The notes beneath the pieces are model-generated. The model was not told where the DNA came from and searched no databases. It saw nothing but the letters and a program-made list of their open reading frames with translations. Below are positions 16,861 to 25,081 of a stretch of 64,000 bases of DNA, one piece after another. The translations under genes and the position numbers were made by a program. The first letter of the stretch is position 1, and each line of letters opens with the position of its first letter. Origin of the DNA: CAZJLP01 sp964546955 (GTDB taxonomy: Bacteria; Verrucomicrobiota; Verrucomicrobiia; Opitutales; Opitutaceae); the NCBI GenBank assembly GCA_964546955.1, contig CAZJLP010000022.1, forward strand, positions 1-64,000. Direction: 5' to 3'.

Positions 16861-17050
16861 CGTAGATCGTGCGCGGCCCCGCACCATGCGTGAACCACGC
16901 ACCGACCCAGACCGACAACCTCGAACACGGTTCAGCGGGCCACCGCGATTGTAACTGAGCAATTTACCCCAGACATGCGACGCCACGCGATTTTCCTGCA
17001 ACTTTTCAGCGTCTCGCCGTGTACTCCTCTCACCGCCGATAGCTCGAGCC

Positions 17051-17254
17051 ATGAAACTCTTCATCTCCGTCCTCCTCTGGGTCGCACTTCTGATTGTGAG
17101 CTGGCCCCTCGCGCTCCTCGTCCTGCTCTGTTGGCCCATCCTCTGGCTTCTCTCCATTCCCTTTCGGCTGTTTGGCGCCGTCATCGAAGGAGCACTGGCG
17201 TTCGTCCGAGCGCTCTTACTCTTGCCGTCTCGCGTACTCGGCGGCGGGAAGTAG
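17051..17254 (+). CDS. Small double-hydrophobic membrane protein
   Basis: A 67-residue protein that is almost entirely hydrophobic: MKLFISVLLWVALLIVSWPL, then ALLVLLCWPILWLLSIPFRL, then an amphipathic helix with basic C-terminus (PSRVLGGGK). Two to three membrane helices are expected. Similar short proteins occur in other Verrucomicrobiota to my recollection, without a known role. It ends 6 bp before the stop of the convergent GH28 gene, so the two genes almost touch. Confidence 0.65.
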   Translation: MKLFISVLLWVALLIVSWPLALLVLLCWPILWLLSIPFRLFGAVIEGALAFVRALLLLPSRVLGGGK

Positions 17255-17260
17255 CACGTC

Positions 17261-18934
17261 TTACGTCCGTTCGAGCCGGGGTTGCGCAGCTTTGGAAAGG
17301 TCGCCGCCTTGGAGCGCAATTCGCTCGTTCCCCGTTCCTTCCAACTGGAGAAACGTGGCGGCAGGCGAAAGAAGACGCGGAGCGTTAAACAAAAGATCGC
17401 GGGAGCCCCTGACTCGCACTGTGGATTCCGCCTCCCGATTGCCGCTCACGGCAAGGGCGGTGACAGACCCATCCTCCACCCGATCGAAAACAAGCGCAGG
17501 ACGGAGATCCGGCTGCGCCAACTCAAAACGAACGTCGTGCAAGGTCAGCCCCCGCACGTTGCGCGCGAAAAGCCCGTAGGCGGGAGGCACGCCGATCGCG
17601 TAGTATTCCGCCGCGATTTTGGGCACATCGCGAACCGCCGCATGCTCGGCGGTCCCCCCACCGGGAAAGGTGATGTGCACATCGTGAAAACTCACGTTCT
17701 CCAGAAAACCGTCGTCCATTCCATTGAGGATCAGACAGGAGTACACCTCCCCGGGATTATATTCTCCGCCGAAGTTCACCTCTGGCAACCGCACCGGTTT
17801 CACCACCGTCGCACGGATATGATGAAAGGAAATGTTGCGAACGATCCCGGGCTTCCCTGGCGCGACGCCCGGCTGCGGGCGCTGCGGACCGAGACCGATG
17901 GAAATGGGGCCTGTGACGCGATCCATGACCAGGTTGGAAAACGAGATGTTTTCGTAGTGAGAACGAGAATCGCAGCGCATCTTGATCGGACAGCCGTAGG
18001 TCTCGTAAATCACGCAATTCGAAATCGCGATGTTCTCCGCGTGCCCGGTACCGAATCGGAAGACGGACCAACGCGTGCTGAAAGTACAGTTCACAATCGT
18101 GATGAACTTGCAGCTCCCGAACAGGGCACACGCGTCGTCCTGACACTTAACATCGGAATTCGTAACGTGAACAAACTCGCAGCTGATGAAATGAAACCCG
18201 TCATTGTTGCCGTTGACCCGGCTATGGATGCGAATCCCATCGATGCGCACGTGGCGCGACACACATACGCGCACGGAGTGGTAAGCGCACGCCTTGAGGA
18301 AAATACCGCGCACCACAAGGTTCGTGCATTTGTAGAACAAGAGATGGTGGGGGCGCTTGCTGCCGCTGATCCCCGCGGGAGGCGCTTCGCCGGGTTTCGC
18401 CGAACGAAACAAGCCGCCTTGGCCGTCGATCGTGCCTTCGCCCTCGATTGTCACATTCTCCGCGTTGGCGGCAAAAATAAGACCGACGTTTCCGTCGCCC
18501 ATCGTGTGCTCGCCTCGGAGGGGAATGGCGTCCGCCGCTCGATACTGGGTGCCATCCCCGGTGCCCAGGAGAATGGACTGCGCAGCCAAGCGCAACGTCA
18601 CGTGGCTCTTCAGCTCGATCGTTCCGATGACAAACGTGCCCGCGGGGACCAATACGACCCCGCCTTGGTCATTGTGGCAGGCATCAATCGCCGCTTGGAC
18701 CGCGGCGCTATCCAGCGTTTTGCCATCTCCTTTGGCACCGAAATCGCGAATATTGTGCACGCGAGCTCCCGGCGAGGACCCGGCTCCCGTTGCCGTGGCA
18801 GCTCCAGTCGCGCCCAAAGCAGCCGTGGCAGCCAGACCGGCGCCCAGAGAAGCGGCGATCGCCGGGGCGGAAACAAGACTGAGCCATTCACGGCGTGGAA
18901 TCACGCCAAACTCAGCAGGTGTGGGGGCACTCAT
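17261..18934 (-). CDS. Glycoside hydrolase family 28 (polygalacturonase-like), exported
   Basis: A 557-residue right-handed beta-helix enzyme. A Tat-like N-terminus (RREWLSLVSAPAIAASLGAG) suggests folded export. The helix begins with VHNIRDFGAKGDGKTLDSAA, the classic GH28/pectate-lyase-like entry. The active-site region reads NNDGFHFISCEFVHVTNSDV followed by CQDDACALFGS, with the paired aspartates of GH28 retained. GH28 enzymes hydrolyse galacturonic-acid links in pectin. The chosen start puts the twin-arginine pair at residues 14-15. Its neighbours are an NHL-repeat protein upstream and a tiny membrane protein facing its 3' end. Confidence 0.85.
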   Translation of the reverse strand: MSAPTPAEFGVIPRREWLSLVSAPAIAASLGAGLAATAALGATGAATATGAGSSPGARVHNIRDFGAKGDGKTLDSAAVQAAIDACHNDQGGVVLVPAGTFVIGTIELKSHVTLRLAAQSILLGTGDGTQYRAADAIPLRGEHTMGDGNVGLIFAANAENVTIEGEGTIDGQGGLFRSAKPGEAPPAGISGSKRPHHLLFYKCTNLVVRGIFLKACAYHSVRVCVSRHVRIDGIRIHSRVNGNNDGFHFISCEFVHVTNSDVKCQDDACALFGSCKFITIVNCTFSTRWSVFRFGTGHAENIAISNCVIYETYGCPIKMRCDSRSHYENISFSNLVMDRVTGPISIGLGPQRPQPGVAPGKPGIVRNISFHHIRATVVKPVRLPEVNFGGEYNPGEVYSCLILNGMDDGFLENVSFHDVHITFPGGGTAEHAAVRDVPKIAAEYYAIGVPPAYGLFARNVRGLTLHDVRFELAQPDLRPALVFDRVEDGSVTALAVSGNREAESTVRVRGSRDLLFNAPRLLSPAATFLQLEGTGNERIALQGGDLSKAAQPRLERT

Positions 18935-19114
18935 CGTAAGGGGAAGCCAGTGTGCTCCATTGCGGGCAAGTTTCAAGCTGATCGGAGGATTGCACTACGC
19001 CGCAAAAGAAAGGACAAGGCGGGGTTGTCCGGATACGCTGGCTTCCCACCGGATTTCCGTAGGCGCAATTCAGCGGCGAGTTGCCGTCAGCGCGGCCTTA
19101 GTCTCGACTGGAGG

Positions 19115-20200
19115 TCAGTGCTTCCGCCGCAACACACGGATACGGTGTGCTTCGCTGTCACCGATGTAAACCGATCCGTCCCCGTCGACAAATATCCCGT
19201 GCAACCGGTTCATCGCGCAGCGCAGCGGGTCCCCGTCCGGTCCGTCCCCTTTCGTCCCCGTCCCCGCGATGAGCTCGACCGTCAGCTTTGCTCGGTCGAC
19301 AAGCCGCACCGTGTGGCTCTCCGTGTCGGCGAGCCAGGCGTTGCCCTCGCGATCGAGGGCCAGTCCCTTGGGTCCCGATAACGTCGCTTCTTTCGCCGGA
19401 CCTCCGTTGCCGGTAAAACCCGCCGTCCCCGTGCCTGCCACCCAATGAATCGTCTGGGCCTTCAAATCGAACTTGAACACCTGGTTGCCTTCGCGAGTTG
19501 CGAGCCACAGGTTTCCCTCTCGATCGAAATCCAAAGCGCGGGGTCCATTCAGGGGTGTGCCGGCGATCTTCGAACCGTCCGGCGTGGCTCCCTTTCGGCC
19601 GGTCCCCGCGAAGGTCGTGATGATGCCTGACTTCATGTCGACTCGCCGGATGACATGGTTTCCGATGTCTCCGATGTAAAGATTGCCGTCGGGACCAAAT
19701 TGCAGGCTGTGAGGATTGGCCAAAGCCGCCTGATTCGCCGGACCTTCATCCCCGCCGTAGCCGCGTTTTCCCACACCGGCGAAGGTGGTGATGACTCCTG
19801 ATTTCGCGTCGATCCGTCGAATCGCGTGATTGGCCATGTCGGCGATATAGAGGTTGCCCGCGCCGTCAAAGCGGAGCTCATGAGGGAGATTGAAACAAGC
19901 CTCCAAGGCCGGTCCGCCGTCGCCGGCGTAGGCTTTGCGTCCCGTTCCGGCGATCGTCGTGATCACGCCCTCCTTTGAAATGCGTCGAATCCGTTGACCG
20001 GTGTATTCGCAAAACCACAACGCCCCGTCCGGCCCGCGCACCACGCCATAGGGATTGTCGATCTTCGCTTCAGTCGCCGGCCCGCCGTCTCCGCTGAAAC
20101 CCTGAGCCCCCGTGCCAGCGACGGTCGAAATCGACCATTCAGCGGCGCAAACAGAGCTGACGAGAACCGCCATCAAGGCAACGCGGAGGAGAAACGTCAT
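19115..20200 (-). CDS. Secreted NHL-repeat beta-propeller protein
   Basis: A 361-residue protein with a signal peptide (TFLLRVALMAVLVSSVCAAE). At least six NHL blades follow, each with the pattern ISTVAGTGAQGFSGDGGPA or GNLYIADMANHAIRRIDAKS. Blades repeat about every 55 residues. Such propellers bind protein or sugar partners and are not known to be catalytic. It is transcribed in the same direction as the GH28 gene, 180 bp upstream of it, and could help anchor or sense substrate. No enzymatic motif is seen. Confidence 0.85.
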   Translation of the reverse strand: MTFLLRVALMAVLVSSVCAAEWSISTVAGTGAQGFSGDGGPATEAKIDNPYGVVRGPDGALWFCEYTGQRIRRISKEGVITTIAGTGRKAYAGDGGPALEACFNLPHELRFDGAGNLYIADMANHAIRRIDAKSGVITTFAGVGKRGYGGDEGPANQAALANPHSLQFGPDGNLYIGDIGNHVIRRVDMKSGIITTFAGTGRKGATPDGSKIAGTPLNGPRALDFDREGNLWLATREGNQVFKFDLKAQTIHWVAGTGTAGFTGNGGPAKEATLSGPKGLALDREGNAWLADTESHTVRLVDRAKLTVELIAGTGTKGDGPDGDPLRCAMNRLHGIFVDGDGSVYIGDSEAHRIRVLRRKH

Positions 20201-20247
20201 GCCGCGACCCTAGCTCCGAGGGAGGCAAACTCAAGCCGCCGTTCGGC

Positions 20248-20910
20248 TCAGTTGAGGTGAAATCCCAGTTCCTTCAGTTCATGCATCGTGAAGGGCGCGC
20301 TCTCGAGGAGCTCGTCCAGCTTGGCCAAGCCCTCGGCCAGCGTAGGCGCGTCGAAAAGAGCCGCGCCGTCGTCGCAGTCGTGCAAATGTATCGCCCATGG
20401 ACTCGCCGGATCGGTGCTCGCCTGCAGCAACGAACCGTACAAGTAGTTTCCAGGCAATCCGTGGTGCGGACCCGTCCCCGTCACTAGGAACAGCGTGTGC
20501 ACCGGATCTTTCGCCACAACGGTATCGCCGCCGATGTGTTTCGCGCGATGATGGGCCGGGCGGCCCGCCACGACCAACCGAAAGCCGGCCGCCTTGGCGC
20601 GCAACGCCTCCGGCAAAGACGTCACGTAACGGTCGAAGATCGCCCCATTGGGCTCGAGGGCTTCCGGAGCGATTCGTCCCGCCGCCAGCTCGGCCAGGTT
20701 GTTGGCCTGGAAGTGCGGAAGTTTCGCCAGCGACCGCGCCGTGACATGCCCATCTTTGTAGTCGGCGCTAGCGTAGACCTTGTGCGCCGCGTACAGACGG
20801 CGCAGCGCATCCTGATAAGCGGGGGTCGAGGGAACCGCCCCGACTGGGCTGTGTTCGATCATGTCCAATACGGTTTCGTCAAACTGGGCTTGGGGATCGT
20901 TCACGGACAT
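20248..20910 (-). CDS. Conserved-looking hypothetical protein
   Basis: A 220-residue soluble protein without a signal peptide or membrane helix. The start at 20910 (MSVNDPQAQF) was preferred over 20943. Notable segments are PVHTLFLVTGTGPHHGLPGN and SPWAIHLHDCDDGAALFDAP, with clustered His and Asp residues that could bind metal. The C-terminus (MHELKELGFHLN) is helical. I recognise no family. It lies between the NHL gene and the divergent helicase gene. Confidence 0.6.
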   Translation of the reverse strand: MSVNDPQAQFDETVLDMIEHSPVGAVPSTPAYQDALRRLYAAHKVYASADYKDGHVTARSLAKLPHFQANNLAELAAGRIAPEALEPNGAIFDRYVTSLPEALRAKAAGFRLVVAGRPAHHRAKHIGGDTVVAKDPVHTLFLVTGTGPHHGLPGNYLYGSLLQASTDPASPWAIHLHDCDDGAALFDAPTLAEGLAKLDELLESAPFTMHELKELGFHLN

Positions 20911-21114
20911 ACTGAAGCTTTGGAGAAGGCGCCGCGATAACACGAGCGCCGAAAATGTGAACGCATTGGTCCCGTCAACGGCAGACGGCGGATCCGCCCG
21001 CCGCGCTCCTCTTTATAGGGGCCCGTTTCACGACACCCATCGCGCGTCTTTTAGCTCCAATCAGCCGACTTTACCCTCGCGTCCAGGGCGATTCGCTTCC
21101 GGCATTGATCTCGC

Positions 21115-22362
21115 ATGTCGTTCGATCGTTTCGGGCTTTATTCCAGCATTCTCCGCGCTGTCGCCGCGAAAGGGTACACCACGCCTACTCCCGTCCAGGA
21201 GCAGGCCATCCCTTCCATCCTCAACGGCAAAGATCTGATTGCGTCGGCGCAGACTGGCACCGGCAAGACCGCCGCGTTTGCGCTTCCCATTTTGAACCGG
21301 CTGGGACCGCATCAAGCGGCGGGTCCGCGCGTCCTGGTGCTGGAACCGACGCGCGAACTCGCGGCCCAGGTGGAAGAAGCGTTTCGCGAGCTGGGCCAAC
21401 ATACCGATCTGCGCGTGGCGCTGCTGCACGGCGGCGTCAAATACGGCAAGCAGCGCACCGCCTTGCGCGAGGGCAGCGACATCGTGGTGGCTACCGTTGG
21501 CCGCCTGCTCGATCACATCGAAGCAAAAGCTCTCCGCCTGGATTACCTGCACGTTCTCGTCCTCGACGAGGTGGACCGCATGCTGGACCTCGGTTTTATC
21601 AAGGAGGTCCGGCGCATCGTCGGCCTCTGCCCGCCGAAGCGCCAGTCGCTGCTTTTCTCCGCGACCGTGCCGACGGAAATCGAAGAACTCGCTCAGTTCG
21701 CCCTCCGCAACCCGGTGCGGATCGAAATCGGGTCGGCCCGCAACGAATCGATCACACATGCTCTCTATCCGGTCCGTCATGTGTTGAAGTTTCCCCTGCT
21801 CCTCGCGCTCTTGGCCAAATTGGACTACAAAAGCATCATCGTTTTTACCCGCACAAAAAACGGAGCCGACCGAATCGCCGAGAAACTCCTCGCGGAGAAA
21901 CATTCCGTCGCCGTCTTGCACGGCGACCGCAGCCAGGGACAGCGACGCGAGGCCCTGACGGGGTTCAAGGAGGGACGTTACGAGGTGCTCGTCGCAACCG
22001 ACATCGCCGCGCGCGGCCTGGACGTGGAAGGGGTCTCTCACGTCGTCAACTACGACGTGCCCGCCGCCCCCGAAGATTATGTACACCGCATCGGGCGCAC
22101 GGGACGCGCGGCCCAGGTCGGCGACGCCCTGACGCTCGTCACGCCGCAGGATGCGGCAGAGGTCCGGGCGATCGAAAAACTGCTGGGGACACCGTTGCCT
22201 CAGGTCGAGCTCGAAGGCTTCGACTACGACATGGCCGCGCCGCCCGACACATACCGCGGGCGCGATAAACATGCGGCCGCCGTTGAAGCGAAGCGGGAGC
22301 CCGCGCCTTACCATCCGAAGGGAAAGCCGGGTGCCCATTGGAAAAATCGCGGCCGCCGTTGA
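21115..22362 (+). CDS. DEAD-box RNA helicase (RhlE-like)
   Basis: A 415-residue ATP-dependent RNA helicase. The Q motif (YTTPTPVQEQAIPSILNGKD), motif I (AQTGTGKTAAF), motif Ia (LEPTRELAAQ), motif II (VLDEVDRMLD, a DEVD variant), motif III (FSATVP) and motif VI (YVHRIGRTGRAAQ) are all present. The tail after residue 375 is short and basic (KGKPGAHWKNRGRR), as in RhlE proteins that act in ribosome assembly and RNA turnover. The trhO gene starts 36 bp downstream, so both may share a transcript. Confidence 0.93.
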   Translation: MSFDRFGLYSSILRAVAAKGYTTPTPVQEQAIPSILNGKDLIASAQTGTGKTAAFALPILNRLGPHQAAGPRVLVLEPTRELAAQVEEAFRELGQHTDLRVALLHGGVKYGKQRTALREGSDIVVATVGRLLDHIEAKALRLDYLHVLVLDEVDRMLDLGFIKEVRRIVGLCPPKRQSLLFSATVPTEIEELAQFALRNPVRIEIGSARNESITHALYPVRHVLKFPLLLALLAKLDYKSIIVFTRTKNGADRIAEKLLAEKHSVAVLHGDRSQGQRREALTGFKEGRYEVLVATDIAARGLDVEGVSHVVNYDVPAAPEDYVHRIGRTGRAAQVGDALTLVTPQDAAEVRAIEKLLGTPLPQVELEGFDYDMAAPPDTYRGRDKHAAAVEAKREPAPYHPKGKPGAHWKNRGRR

Positions 22363-22398
22363 TTCCGGGGCTGAGCTCCTCTACTGCTGTCGGCGAAC

Positions 22399-23274
22399 AT
22401 GCCAGCGATTGTCAACCTCTCCGCCTATGCCTTCGCGCCGTTGAGCGACCTTCCCGCGCTGCGAGCGCGGCTGAAGGAAGTCGCCCACGAAAACAAATTG
22501 AAGGGGACAATCCTGCTCAGCCCGGAAGGGATTAATTTTTTCGTCGCAGGGACCAGGACCGGCGCCGACCGGTTAATGGCCGAGGTGCGCGCAATTTCCG
22601 GACTCGAATACCTGACGCCGAAAGAGAGCGAAAGCGAAGACCAGCCTTTCAATCGAATGCTGGTGAAGATCAAGCGAGAGATCATCGCCTTCGGAGTGGA
22701 AGGGATCGATCCCGCGCGCCGGCCCGCGCCCAAGCTCGCGCCACGCACGTTAAAGCAATGGTTGGATGAAAAACGCCCTCTCACCCTCCTCGACACGCGG
22801 AACAATTATGAAATCCGGCTGGGGACGTTTCGCGGAGCGCTGCCCGCCAACATCGATCATTTTCGCGAGTTTCCCCAAGCCGTGTCCCGACTGCCGGAGG
22901 AGCTGAAGAATCAGCCCGTCGTCATGTTCTGCACCGGCGGAATCCGCTGCGAAAAGGCCGGGCCGTTCATGGAAACGCAGGGATTCCAACAGATCTTCCA
23001 GCTCGACGGAGGCATCCTCAAGTATTTCGAGGAATGCGGCGGAACCCACTACGACGGCGAGTGTTTTGTTTTCGACCGCCGCGTGGGGGTCGATCACGCG
23101 TTGCGTGAAACCGGCTCGCAGCTTTGTTGGAACTGTCAGATGCCCGTCACGGTCGAGGAACAAAAAGACTCCCGCTATGTGCCGGACAAATCATGTCCAC
23201 ACTGCTTCGAAGGGAAATCTAAAAACACAACCGCTGCCGCGACTTCCCCACTTTCATCGAGAGTCACCGAATGA
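22399..23274 (+). CDS. trhO: tRNA uridine-34 hydroxylase (rhodanese-fold)
   Basis: A 291-residue TrhO/YceA protein. TrhO hydroxylates U34 of tRNA with O2 to give 5-hydroxyuridine, the first step to mo5U/cmo5U-type wobble bases. An acylphosphatase-like N-terminal domain (FAPLSDLPALRARLKEVAHE) leads into a rhodanese domain. Its catalytic cysteine is in MFCTGGIRCEKAGPFMETQG. The C-terminal region has paired cysteines (CWNCQMPV, SCPHCFEG) that could bind zinc. Its stop overlaps the ATG of the exosortase gene (ATGA), so the two are translationally coupled. Confidence 0.92.
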   Translation: MPAIVNLSAYAFAPLSDLPALRARLKEVAHENKLKGTILLSPEGINFFVAGTRTGADRLMAEVRAISGLEYLTPKESESEDQPFNRMLVKIKREIIAFGVEGIDPARRPAPKLAPRTLKQWLDEKRPLTLLDTRNNYEIRLGTFRGALPANIDHFREFPQAVSRLPEELKNQPVVMFCTGGIRCEKAGPFMETQGFQQIFQLDGGILKYFEECGGTHYDGECFVFDRRVGVDHALRETGSQLCWNCQMPVTVEEQKDSRYVPDKSCPHCFEGKSKNTTAAATSPLSSRVTE

Positions 23275-24167
23275 CAGCTGAAGCATTACCGGGCGCTCCC
23301 TCTACCCGCGGCAAGGATTGGGTCTTGGCCGCGGCCCTTCTCGGCCTGACGGCGGTGGTCTTCTGGCCCGCCGCTCGGTGGTTGGCGACGCACGCTTTTG
23401 CGCGGGAGCAACTCAAACAGTCCTTTCTTGTCGTACTGATCGCCGGCGCCTGGATTGCCTGGATGAAGCGGGGCAACCTCCGGCTGAATCTGCGCCTCTC
23501 CAATGTCTCGTTGAGTCTCCTCTTCGCCTCCTACGCTCTGGCCGCGGGCGCGATTTTTCTCAAAGCTCCGGTCCTCATGCTGGCCGGTTTGGTCGCGGCG
23601 ACCGGCGGGTATGTGAACTACGCGTTCGGCGGCGAAGCGTTTCGCCGCACGGTCCCCTTTCTCGTCGTCTTCGCGGCGCTCATTCTTTGCGTATTGTTTT
23701 TTCCCATACTGGACTGGCCGTTGAGAAAAATGGCCGGGATCGAATCGGCGCGGCTGCTCAAGTCGTTTGGTCTCGCCTCGCAGCTTCTGGTCGATCTGCG
23801 ACCTCCCGTCCAATTGCAGCTGATCGCAGGGGGCCAAACCTTTCTCGTCGCCACGGAATGCAACGGGTTTGGCCTCATCACCTCCAGCCTCTTGCTCGGA
23901 CTCATCCTGCTCCTCTATCGTCGGGCGGCGTGGTGGTGGTTCGCACTCGTGCTGCCCCTCTGCATCGCGGTGGCCTTCGTTTTCAATTTCCTACGGATCA
24001 CGGCTATCGTCGTCCTCGCGCCGAACTTTCCCAACCACTACATGGTTTTGCACGAGACGGCCGGGCTGGTCGCGCTCTATTCCGGCCTATGGGTCGTATG
24101 GCTGCTCACCGGCGGCCAGCCGCCGGTGCAACAGCAGCGGAATAAACCCGCTCAATTGACCGCCTGA
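23271..24167 (+). CDS. Exosortase/archaeosortase family protein
   Basis: A 298-residue membrane protein with about eight helices. The catalytic triad of exosortases is visible: Cys in TECNGFGLITSS, Arg in FNFLRIT, His in LHETAGLV. The usual motif around Cys is A-C-S-G, so E-C-N-G marks a variant subtype I cannot name. Exosortases cut C-terminal PEP-CTERM-like tags of exported proteins, often with extracellular polysaccharide genes. No protein in this window ends with a recognisable PEP-CTERM tag. The start overlaps the trhO stop, and the end overlaps the convergent neighbour by 16 bp. Confidence 0.82.
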   Translation: MTAEALPGAPSTRGKDWVLAAALLGLTAVVFWPAARWLATHAFAREQLKQSFLVVLIAGAWIAWMKRGNLRLNLRLSNVSLSLLFASYALAAGAIFLKAPVLMLAGLVAATGGYVNYAFGGEAFRRTVPFLVVFAALILCVLFFPILDWPLRKMAGIESARLLKSFGLASQLLVDLRPPVQLQLIAGGQTFLVATECNGFGLITSSLLLGLILLLYRRAAWWWFALVLPLCIAVAFVFNFLRITAIVVLAPNFPNHYMVLHETAGLVALYSGLWVVWLLTGGQPPVQQQRNKPAQLTA

Positions 24168-24580
24168 GCGGGCGGCGTGTAGACCTTGTACACCAGGAAG
24201 GCGACGAGAACGAACTGCACCAGAGCGGCCAAACACCACTTTGCCACCATTGCGCCCGGATAGGGCTGAACCGTGTACATGACCAGGTGGCCGCCCGAGG
24301 CAAAAGCCGCCATACAGGCGCCGTATTTGAACGTGCAGCTGGGGCAGCGCAGGGGCGCCACGCAGCCCGCGTAGGTGAGCGTGAAAGCAGCCGCGATCAG
24401 GAACTGTCCGAGCAGCATCCAACCGAAGTGCTGCTGCATTTCCGACTCCGTGCGCCACAGCGACGCCGTGGCCTTGTAGAAATCCCCAAGCCAAAGCTGG
24501 TGGATGACAAAGTTCGTTGCGAAGACAGCGATGAAAGCAACGATGAGGCTGATGACGAGGCTCTTGATGTTCAGTTTCAT
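24152..24580 (-). CDS. DUF1761-like small membrane protein
   Basis: A 142-residue protein with four predicted membrane helices, beginning SLVISLIVAFIAVFATNFVI. The segment IHQLWLGDFYKATASLWRTE between helices 1 and 2 recalls DUF1761-type proteins, as does FGWMLLGQFLIAAAFTLTYA. Two cysteines (RCPSC) lie in a cytoplasmic or periplasmic loop. Its function is unknown. It converges on the exosortase gene and overlaps its 3' end by 16 bp. Confidence 0.65.
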   Translation of the reverse strand: MKLNIKSLVISLIVAFIAVFATNFVIHQLWLGDFYKATASLWRTESEMQQHFGWMLLGQFLIAAAFTLTYAGCVAPLRCPSCTFKYGACMAAFASGGHLVMYTVQPYPGAMVAKWCLAALVQFVLVAFLVYKVYTPPAQAVN

Positions 24581-24622
24581 GGATGGGATAAACCGGGGGA
24601 CAGTCTAGCCAAACCTCCGCCG

Positions 24623-24847
24623 ATGACCACGTTCAAATCCAACGATCCGCTCCACGGCGTTACGCTCGAAACGATCGTGACCGAGCTCTCCAACCACTTC
24701 GGTTGGCAGGAATTGGGGCGCGAAATACCCGTGCGGTGTTTCCTCTTCCACCCCAGCGTCAAATCCAGCCTGACATTTCTGCGGAAAACGCCTTGGGCCC
24801 GAACAAAAGTCGAAGAAATGTACGTGCGCTGGAAGCGTCACGCCTGA
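24623..24847 (+). CDS. VF530-family (DUF2132) DNA-binding protein
   Basis: A 74-residue protein that matches the VF530 family along its full length: DPLHGVTLETIVTELSNHFG, then PVRCFLFHPSVKSSLTFLRK and TPWARTKVEEMY. The family is named for a Vibrio fischeri protein with a DNA-binding four-helix fold; the biological role is not settled. The ATG at 24623 gives the standard N-terminus. It diverges from the DUF1761-like gene with 42 bp between the starts. Confidence 0.9.
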   Translation: MTTFKSNDPLHGVTLETIVTELSNHFGWQELGREIPVRCFLFHPSVKSSLTFLRKTPWARTKVEEMYVRWKRHA

Positions 24848-25081
24848 AAAACTCGAACTCCAACAGACGGCCCCGATGCCGCCGTTTTTAAGCAAAGTCC
24901 TTTACCGTACAATAAAAAGCCCGCGGTCGGCGGGTTACTGCACCACCACCGGGCGGTCGAAAGAGCGGCGCCTGTATGCGAGAACTGAAAGCTGGCTAGT
25001 TACTCGGATGGCCCGTTAGACCAGGGCCTCAACACGGCTGCACCTGCAGAAACCGCCGCCGGACCCAAGTCTGTTGGATTT

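Noticed and set aside
24912..24935. Terminator-like AAAAAGCCCGCGGTCGGCGGG
   Set aside because: On the minus strand it has a short 5-bp stem and T run, but no minus-strand gene ends nearby; on the plus strand there is no T-tract.
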